A stretch of DNA of 37,830 nt from Clostridia bacterium (GTDB taxonomy: Bacteria > Bacillota > Clostridia > TANB77 > RGIG9151), in assembly GCA_017450465.1 (NCBI GenBank), contig JAFSUW010000037.1, forward strand, positions 1 through 37,830. The letters are read 5' to 3'. Position numbers and translations under genes: made by a program. Numbering within the stretch: the first letter of the stretch is position 1; each line of letters starts with the position of its first letter. The notes below the pieces were generated by a model. It was given only the letters and a program-made list of their open reading frames with translations. It did no database searches and was not told the origin of the DNA. Shown piece after piece: positions 32,540 to 37,830 of this stretch.

Positions 32540-33421
32540 CTAAACTTTTAAGTACTTATTTATTGAAGATAAACAAGCAAAACAGCTAATAATTGTTCCT
32601 ATTATAACATTCATTGTTAAAATTTGACGATCTAATGTAAGTGGTTCAAATAAAATTTGATTAGACATCACAACACTCTTAAATATATCATATAATGCAA
32701 TTGTAACAAGCCATGATACTAATGCACCAATTAAACCAACTATAATTGCCTCTATTACAAATGGTGTTTTTACAAAATTATCTGTAGCACCTATATATTT
32801 CATAATATTAATTTCTTTTCTTCTTGCGTGAAGTCCTAACTTTATAGTATTAGAAATTACTAAAAAAGATAACCCTATTAAAAAAATTAATATTATTAAT
32901 ACTACTACTTTTATTATATCGGCAATTTTTGAGATTTTAGTAAATGTTTCTTCTTGAAAAGCTACACGATTTACCCCGTCTATCTTTTCAATGTCTTCTT
33001 GTAACTTTTTACCCATAGTCAAATCATGAGGAGTTACTATATAAGAATCAGTAGCATAAATGTTTGTATCTTCCCAACCATCAGTAAGAGCTATTGTAGA
33101 CTCATCAAAATATAACTCTCGCATATTATCTATAGTCTCTTTTTTACTCCTAAATACTACCTCATCTACGCCTTGAACTTTCTTTAATTTTTCGCCAACT
33201 TCCTTTGTTTTATCACTTGCTAAATCTCCATCAAGCCAAACTTGCATTCTTTGTTCTGATTTCATTTGCTCAACTAGTGCATTTGCGTTTTCTCCAACTA
33301 TCGTAAAAATTCCAAGCATTATTAAAGTTGTCGTTATTATAAAAACTGATGCAATAAACATTAGTTTATTTTTTAATACATTTTCAAAACCTTGCCCTAT
33401 TAAATAAAATAATCTCCCCAA
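32540..33421 (-). CDS. ftsX: Cell-division ABC transporter permease FtsX
   Basis: FtsX is the membrane half of the FtsEX complex, which does not transport but uses ATP hydrolysis to activate peptidoglycan hydrolases. The 293 residues have one N-terminal transmembrane segment (about 20-42), a large extracytoplasmic loop (about 50-165) with KKVQGVDEVVFRSKKETI, and three further transmembrane segments near the C-terminus including FLVISNTIKLGLHARRKEIN and MKYIGATDNFV, the FtsX signature. TTG at 33421 has AAGGGGT 8 bases ahead. It lies 15 bases after ftsE. Confidence 0.97.
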   Translation of the reverse strand: MGRLFYLIGQGFENVLKNKLMFIASVFIITTTLIMLGIFTIVGENANALVEQMKSEQRMQVWLDGDLASDKTKEVGEKLKKVQGVDEVVFRSKKETIDNMRELYFDESTIALTDGWEDTNIYATDSYIVTPHDLTMGKKLQEDIEKIDGVNRVAFQEETFTKISKIADIIKVVVLIILIFLIGLSFLVISNTIKLGLHARRKEINIMKYIGATDNFVKTPFVIEAIIVGLIGALVSWLVTIALYDIFKSVVMSNQILFEPLTLDRQILTMNVIIGTIISCFACLSSINKYLKV

Positions 33422-33436
33422 ATTTTACAACCCCTT

Positions 33437-34111
33437 TTAATAACTACCATGCTTTTGATCACGAATTATTCTACCCTTATCTATTTCGATAACTCTCTTC
33501 TGCATTTTATTTACAATATCTTCAGCATGTGTTGCTACAACTACCGTTGTTCCACGCATATTTATTTCATTTAATATTCTCATTATTTCCCAAGCATTTT
33601 CAGGGTCTAAATTTCCTGTAGGCTCGTCAGCAATTAAAACAAGTGGATTATTGGCAAGAGCCCTTGCCATTGCAACTCTTTGCTGCTCACCACCAGATAA
33701 TTCGTTTGGATAATTATGTGCTCTTGCTGATAATCCAACAAGACTAAGTAAAATTGGCACTTGCCTTCTTATTTGCCTTGCTGAACTTCTTACAACACGC
33801 ATAGCAAACGCTACATTTTCATAAACTGTTTTATCTGGTAATAATCTAAAGTCTTGGAAAACAATACCTATACTTCTTCTTAAGTATGGAATATGCTTAT
33901 CCTTCATTGTAACAACTTTATAGTTGTTTAAAATTATTTGGCCAGAATCTGCTTTTTCTTCACGAATCATAAGTTTTAACAAAGTCGATTTACCAGAACC
34001 AGAAGGTCCTGTTAAAAAAACAAATTCACCTTTATCTATATAAAAATTAACTCCATTTACTGCTTCAACGCCACCCTCATAGGTTTTGTGCACATCTACA
34101 AATTCAATCAT
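33437..34111 (-). CDS. ftsE: Cell-division ATP-binding protein FtsE
   Basis: FtsE is the ATPase of FtsEX, in 224 residues. Walker A is GPSGSGKS (35-42), the Q-loop is GIVFQDFRLLPDKTVYENVA (82-101), the ABC signature LSGGEQQ is at 138-144 and Walker B is LVLIADEP (157-164), followed by TGNLDP and the H-loop ATHA. RLLPDKTVYENVA is typical of FtsE. I chose ATG at 34111 with AAAGGGGT about 7 bases ahead, because the protein then begins MIEFVDVHKTY as expected. The ATG at 34150 adds 13 unconserved residues. It is the first gene of ftsE-ftsX-M23-ctpA-ROK. Confidence 0.97.
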   Translation of the reverse strand: MIEFVDVHKTYEGGVEAVNGVNFYIDKGEFVFLTGPSGSGKSTLLKLMIREEKADSGQIILNNYKVVTMKDKHIPYLRRSIGIVFQDFRLLPDKTVYENVAFAMRVVRSSARQIRRQVPILLSLVGLSARAHNYPNELSGGEQQRVAMARALANNPLVLIADEPTGNLDPENAWEIMRILNEINMRGTTVVVATHAEDIVNKMQKRVIEIDKGRIIRDQKHGSY

Positions 34112-34221
34112 AGGTTTAACCCCTTTTAAAGATACTAATTTCATTTTCATTCTATCATAAAAGTTTTGTTTTTTCTACAAATATTAATTAGTTTTTTAAT
34201 TTTCAGAAAACGTTCACATAA

Positions 34222-34247
34222 AAAACAGAGCTACTTAGCTCTGTTTT
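34222..34247 (-). terminator. Terminator of the carbohydrate-binding lipoprotein gene
   Basis: AAAACAGAGCT (34222-34232) pairs with AGCTCTGTTTT (34237-34247) around ACTT, with A/T-rich flanks. The stop codon at 34231-34233 lies inside the hairpin. It separates the lipoprotein cluster from ftsE. Confidence 0.85.
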
Positions 34248-36192
34248 CATTCCTTTTTCCTTGTTTTGGTCCTTTACCCGAAAAATCAAAATTTCCGTCT
34301 TTGTTAAATTCTCCGTCTGGCTTAAAATCTGGCTTAAAGTTTTCATCTGGATTAAAACCTTCACCTGGCTTAAAATCCTCACCTGGTTTAAAGTCCTCAC
34401 CTGGTTTAAAGTCCTCGCCTGGTTTAAAATCCCCTCCTGGCTTAAATCCTTCGAAACCACTGCTATATTCTGCACCTTCTAATGTAACAATTGTAGATTT
34501 ATTGCTTACAGTAAATGTATTTTTTAACTCACCATTTACATATAGTGTATATTCCTTGTTTTCTAGTATTTCTTCACTTGATAGTACTGCTGTCTGTACA
34601 GCTTTTAATGTTTTAGCACTTAATATCGTCTTACCATCACTTGATTTTAATTCTATTAATGTATCTTTATCAAAATTGCAATTTACAAATACATAGCACT
34701 GTGATGATGTGCTTGATGGAGTTTGTGCCATCTGTTTGCTACCTAGCGCAATCAAACTTCCTCCACTTAATACAAAATCTCCATCATAATCAATTGCCGC
34801 ATTAAAGCTACTTGTAGGGCCATTTACAGTGACACTGCCACTATTCATATAGATTGAACCATTCGCATCTATTCCATCACCCGTAGAATTTACTGTAATG
34901 TTACCACCATTAATAGTAATTTTGTTATTGCCAGCGCGACCAAACTTATCTTTTTGCCTAAAATCATTATTTTCCACATTCTGTTCCGGATTATTTGTAC
35001 CACCTGCTGCGTTAATTCCATCATCCGTTGCTACTATATTTATATTACCTTTATCTATTGTCATAGTTGAACTTTCTAATCCCTCATAGCTTTTGGTTAT
35101 ATCAATATTACCATCACGTATTGTAAGTAAATTATCCGCATGAACACCATCATCTTCTGTAGCTATTATGAAATCTCCGCCCTCTATTACTATACTATTA
35201 TTAGAATGAAGTGCATCATCTAATGCATTAATCGAAAAAGTTCCACCCTTTATAGTTATATCATTTTGGGCCTTTATACCTTTTGCACTATTTTCCTTTA
35301 AGTAACTTATATCTTCGCCCTTTGCACTTACTAAATCTATAACTCCGTCCGAAATTACTACTGTATTTTCAGCATCTATTGCATCTTTTTTAGAATTTAT
35401 TGTAACCGTTCCACCAGTTATTACAATATTTCCAACAGTATCGTCTTTATCATTTGTGGATTTTAATCCATCTCCATCGGCAGTTATATTAATATTTCCA
35501 CCACTAATAATTAATGAATCTTTACCAATTATTCCATCATCTACTGCATTTATAGTAATATTTCCGGCTAAAATTAATAATTCGTCTTTACTCTTTATTG
35601 CATCTTTATAGTTTGCATTTACATTTAAGCTGCCATTACCTTTTATAACAAGATCATCTTTAGCAAAAATAGTTGCATTTGGCTCATCTTCGTCTTTTTC
35701 AAATACATAGTTTGATGTGTCCGCAATTATATTATTTGTGCCATCTTTTAATGTAATAACTGTTCTTGATGCTTGTTTTACAAATATTGCCGATGTATCT
35801 TTAGATACTATATTTACATCATCAAGTACTAAATCTACAGTTCCTTTATCGATTGCATCTACTACTACAGTACCTTCAAATGCTCCACTTAAAGTGTATG
35901 TACCAGATTTAGTGATTGTTATAGTATTATTATTCAAAGTTACACCACCACCCGTGATTTGTGCAGTATCACCTTTTAACAATATATTTGTATTCTCCCC
36001 ACTACTTAATTCACTTTCTACCAATTTTACTTTTGTTGTAACATCACTAAGTAGTGTATCTGCTATTACTGTCTGCGCCACTATCTCATTTTCAACATCA
36101 CTATTTTTTACAATACCTGCATTATTGCCACATGCTGTAAGTAATAAAAGCGTACAGAAAAACGCAACTGGTTTTTTTATAAATCTATTCAT
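34231..36192 (-). CDS. Cthe_2159-like beta-helix lipoprotein with hexapeptide-repeat tail
   Basis: The 653-residue secreted lipoprotein has a signal peptide with lipobox LLTAC (Cys21). Residues of about 70-480 contain many repeated turns of ITGGxVTI, DDAL/DGI and NGG-type beta-helix motifs (INAVDDGIIGKDSLIISGGN, INITADGDGLKSTND), matching the carbohydrate-binding family described for Cthe_2159 of Clostridium thermocellum, a cellulose- and polygalacturonate-binding protein. A beta-sandwich-like stretch (about 480-560) and a tail with FKPGED-type repeats and a Lys-rich end follow. Related genes often lie with VTC and DUF4956 genes, as here. ATG at 36192 has GAGGATG upstream. The ligand is unknown. 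Confidence 0.85.
   Translation of the reverse strand: MNRFIKKPVAFFCTLLLLTACGNNAGIVKNSDVENEIVAQTVIADTLLSDVTTKVKLVESELSSGENTNILLKGDTAQITGGGVTLNNNTITITKSGTYTLSGAFEGTVVVDAIDKGTVDLVLDDVNIVSKDTSAIFVKQASRTVITLKDGTNNIIADTSNYVFEKDEDEPNATIFAKDDLVIKGNGSLNVNANYKDAIKSKDELLILAGNITINAVDDGIIGKDSLIISGGNINITADGDGLKSTNDKDDTVGNIVITGGTVTINSKKDAIDAENTVVISDGVIDLVSAKGEDISYLKENSAKGIKAQNDITIKGGTFSINALDDALHSNNSIVIEGGDFIIATEDDGVHADNLLTIRDGNIDITKSYEGLESSTMTIDKGNINIVATDDGINAAGGTNNPEQNVENNDFRQKDKFGRAGNNKITINGGNITVNSTGDGIDANGSIYMNSGSVTVNGPTSSFNAAIDYDGDFVLSGGSLIALGSKQMAQTPSSTSSQCYVFVNCNFDKDTLIELKSSDGKTILSAKTLKAVQTAVLSSEEILENKEYTLYVNGELKNTFTVSNKSTIVTLEGAEYSSGFEGFKPGGDFKPGEDFKPGEDFKPGEDFKPGEGFNPDENFKPDFKPDGEFNKDGNFDFSGKGPKQGKRNENRAK
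34363..34452 (-). repeat. Five 18-bp tandem repeats inside the lipoprotein gene
   Basis: Units at 34363, 34381, 34399, 34417 and 34435 are 18 bases long; the second and third are identical and the others differ at a few bases. In frame they encode FKPGED-like hexapeptides, so the copy number can change without a frameshift. Confidence 0.9.
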
Positions 36193-36212
36193 AAAATATC
36201 ATCCTCTCTTGT

Positions 36213-36881
36213 TTATAATTCTTCTCTTCCCTTTTGTGCTCTGCCACAAATAATTGGTAAATTACCATTTCTGCATCTTATTTCATCTATAAATTTCTTC
36301 TCTTCATTTTTATCATTTAATACTATCTCATACGAAAGTTCATACATACTGCCTAAATTTGTTGTCTTTACTTTATAAAGTTCATTCTCTTTTGTATATT
36401 TTTTGAATATATCATCAAATATTTCAGTATAATCTAAATTTTCAGGTATTGTTACTTTTAACTCTTTTAGCTCCTTTGTTTCGCCAAAACCTACCTTTGT
36501 TAAAATAAACATTACCAAACATAAAATAAGTGTAATTATAAGTGCAAATGCTAAAAATCCCATGCCTGTTGCAAGGCCTACTGCCATTGCGAAAAATATG
36601 TAGCATATTTCCTTTGACGTGCCTGGAACAGACCTAAAACGTACTAAACTAAATGCTCCTGCAACTGCAACTCCGGCTCCAATGTTACCATTCACCATCA
36701 TTATTACAACTTCAATTAATGCAGGTAAAATTATAAGTGATACCGCCATGCTTTTAGAATTCTTTTCATCTGCCATATATGTAATTGCTATTATAAAACC
36801 CAAAATTAACGATACCGCTGTGCAGCTTAAAACTGCTGTTAATGTAAGTGTGCTACTTAAACTTAAGATACTTTCAAACAT
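36213..36881 (-). CDS. DUF4956 integral membrane protein
   Basis: The 222-residue protein has four hydrophobic segments (about 12-33, 45-63, 65-85 and 100-132) and a cytoplasmic C-terminal domain (about 140-222). The GNIGAGVAVAGAFSLVRFRS loop with PGTSKEI is the DUF4956 pattern. Function is unknown; members are repeatedly found with VTC-domain genes, which in yeast form the polyphosphate polymerase/translocase complex. Here its ATG at 36881 overlaps the end of the VTC gene by 19 bases, so the two products are probably made in equal amounts and act together. The C-terminal domain could contact VTC; that part is inference. Confidence 0.9.
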   Translation of the reverse strand: MFESILSLSSTLTLTAVLSCTAVSLILGFIIAITYMADEKNSKSMAVSLIILPALIEVVIMMVNGNIGAGVAVAGAFSLVRFRSVPGTSKEICYIFFAMAVGLATGMGFLAFALIITLILCLVMFILTKVGFGETKELKELKVTIPENLDYTEIFDDIFKKYTKENELYKVKTTNLGSMYELSYEIVLNDKNEEKKFIDEIRCRNGNLPIICGRAQKGREEL

Positions 36882-37588
36882 TTTTCTTCCTCCCCTTCAT
36901 TAAAAACAACTTCTTCAAAAAACTTCCCATACTTTGAAAACGATGTTGGATATATTTTTAGTTCAGAAAGCATTGTTGTTAGCCAAATTGGCATTGCGCC
37001 TAATGCTTTTATTTCCATAAGACATATACCTTCATCAAGTAGCAAAGTACCTTTATCACCTTTACTTAACGACAAATCATCTTGTCTTTGTCTTATATTA
37101 CTATCAAAAGTGATTCTTAAATTACTATCTGTAATTCCATAATATGCATTTCTTTCATATGATAAAGTAACCTTTGGAACTGGATTATAAAACTCTTTAA
37201 AATAATTTATTTCCTTAAAAATTTGGTCCTGCTTATTGGGTAAAATGTTATGAAATAAATAATTTTCTGCCTCTTTTAATGTCATTCCTATTCTTCTTTT
37301 ATAAGTAATTCCATTAAATTTCTTTTTTATTTCTAAGAAAACCGTCGTATCCTTTGTAGGAACTCCATAACTTCTAAGACGTAATTTTTCTTTATATTCT
37401 GGCTTACTTTCACAATGCCTTGCAATATTAAAATTTTCGGTGTCGAAATAAGTTGTAAGTATTGTGCTTTTACCATATTCATCTTCTTTTACATATTCTT
37501 TTAGTTTAAGATTTAATTCTCTATATTGTTCCTTAGTTAGCAAATATTTTTTTTCAACTCTTTCAAACGTGTATAATAAATTTTCCAC
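36863..37588 (-). CDS. VTC-domain (polyphosphate-polymerase-like) protein
   Basis: The 241-residue protein has the CYTH-like VTC fold: FERVEKKYLLT at the N-terminus, TTYFDTENFNIARHC, YKEKLRLRSYG, VFLEIKKKFNGITYKRRIGM, LSYERNAYYG, LRITFDSNIR and CLMEIKALGAMPIW. These are the basic and acidic beta-strand residues that form the tunnel of the yeast Vtc4 polyphosphate polymerase. Whether it makes polyphosphate from ATP is not shown. GTG at 37588 has AGGAGG 7 bases ahead. An upstream in-frame ATG at 37693 would read through the promoter. It is the first gene of a three-gene cluster with DUF4956 and the lipoprotein. Confidence 0.93.
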   Translation of the reverse strand: MENLLYTFERVEKKYLLTKEQYRELNLKLKEYVKEDEYGKSTILTTYFDTENFNIARHCESKPEYKEKLRLRSYGVPTKDTTVFLEIKKKFNGITYKRRIGMTLKEAENYLFHNILPNKQDQIFKEINYFKEFYNPVPKVTLSYERNAYYGITDSNLRITFDSNIRQRQDDLSLSKGDKGTLLLDEGICLMEIKALGAMPIWLTTMLSELKIYPTSFSKYGKFFEEVVFNEGEEEKCLKVS

Positions 37589-37610
37589 ATCATCGCCTCC
37601 TGTTATATTT

Positions 37611-37638
37611 ATTATAGGGGATGATTTTGATATACCAA
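37611..37638 (-). promoter_or_regulatory. Sigma-A-like promoter of the VTC cluster
   Basis: On the minus strand TATAAT (37611-37616) and TTGGTA (37633-37638) are spaced by 16 bp. The start would lie about 15 bases before the VTC gene start, giving a minimal leader with AGGAGG. Confidence 0.5.
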
Positions 37639-37740
37639 TGTTTATATTGTGAATGTTTTGTGAAAAGTATAAATATGTATTGTTCACATACAAATTATTG
37701 TTTGTAGGGATTAATTTTTAATGTAAAACATTAAAATTTC

Positions 37741-37809
37741 TGTAGGGGCGGGGTTCCATCCCCGCCCGCAAACATTGTACACGGGCGAGCCAGGAGACTC
37801 GCCCCTACA
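37741..37809. repeat. Two-hairpin palindromic repeat with terminal inverted repeats
   Basis: The 69-base element starts with TGTAGGGGCG (37741-37750) and ends with CGCCCCTACA (37800-37809), perfect 10-bp inverted ends. It contains one hairpin (GGGCGGGG/CCCCGCCC, about 37745-37767) and a second (GGGCGAG/CTCGCCC, about 37783-37803). The first 27 bases are the reverse complement of 12741-12767. It stands in an otherwise unannotated flank before the window end. Confidence 0.8.
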
Positions 37810-37830
37810 GTTTGATAATTTACCAACACA

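Noticed and set aside
34363..34452. Possible CRISPR array
   Set aside because: The units are 18 bp and contiguous with no spacers, in frame inside a coding sequence. The TACAAAAGA array at 10991-11100 is also not CRISPR, since its motifs are only 9 bases and the gaps are too short.
34166..34696. Plus-strand frame with repeated SPGLKS peptides
   Set aside because: The repeats are the complement of the FKPGED-coding tandem repeat, so this is a shadow.

Overview
The window is AT-rich DNA from a member of the Clostridia (Bacillota), most likely anaerobic, motile and spore-forming. The evidence is a division/cell-wall (dcw) cluster with the sporulation-type penicillin-binding protein SpoVD and an FtsW/SpoVE protein, a MurE with the meso-diaminopimelate motif, a flagellar basal-body operon, a YtxC-like sporulation protein, strong purine-rich Shine-Dalgarno sites and many GTG/TTG starts. 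No species is assigned.

Layout. 1-1224: palindromic repeats, tRNA-Ser(GGA) with its promoter, an XRE regulator and dCMP deaminase. 1239-12527 (minus strand): mraZ-rsmH-ftsL-spoVD-murE-mraY-ftsW/spoVE-polA-slt, a rearranged dcw cluster without murF, murD, murG or ftsQ, in which polA directly follows ftsW. Ahead of mraZ lie a good sigma-A promoter and three AAGTGG boxes at exact 10-bp spacing (MraZ operator). A helically phased array of five TACAAAAGA-type motifs and a terminator-like hairpin lie between rsmH and ftsL, and a terminator plus sigma-E-like promoter lie between ftsL and spoVD. 12741-14548: an island with a conspicuously GC-rich SleB-type lipoprotein, then rpsT and a small membrane protein, each with its own promoter.

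14558-14863 is a large imperfect inverted repeat whose right arm includes the 3' end of a MotE-like gene. It is followed by the minus-strand flagellar operon flgB-flgC-fliE-fliF-fliG-fliH-fliI-fliJ-motE (21899 to 14824), which makes the proximal rod, MS ring, rotor/switch and export ATPase. 22159-23640: a secreted protein with copper-amine-oxidase-type stalk domains, a three-hairpin intergenic element and a small membrane protein. 23804-27662: an NDP-sugar pyrophosphorylase/phosphomannomutase-like fusion and a GT4 glycosyltransferase, a probable polysaccharide pair. 28078-28911: ytxC, with a sigma-D-like promoter upstream.

28939-34111 (minus): ftsE-ftsX-M23 peptidase-ctpA-ROK regulator, a cell-wall hydrolysis module in which FtsEX probably controls the coiled-coil peptidase. 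34231-37588 (minus): VTC-domain protein, DUF4956 membrane protein and a Cthe_2159-like lipoprotein, tightly packed and probably one surface-polymer system of unknown function. The window closes with a two-hairpin palindromic repeat that shares a 27-base sequence, inverted, with 12741-12767.

Starts were moved inward from the longest reading frame wherever a well-placed ribosome binding site or family length favoured it. All functions are assigned by reading motifs; no database search was run.
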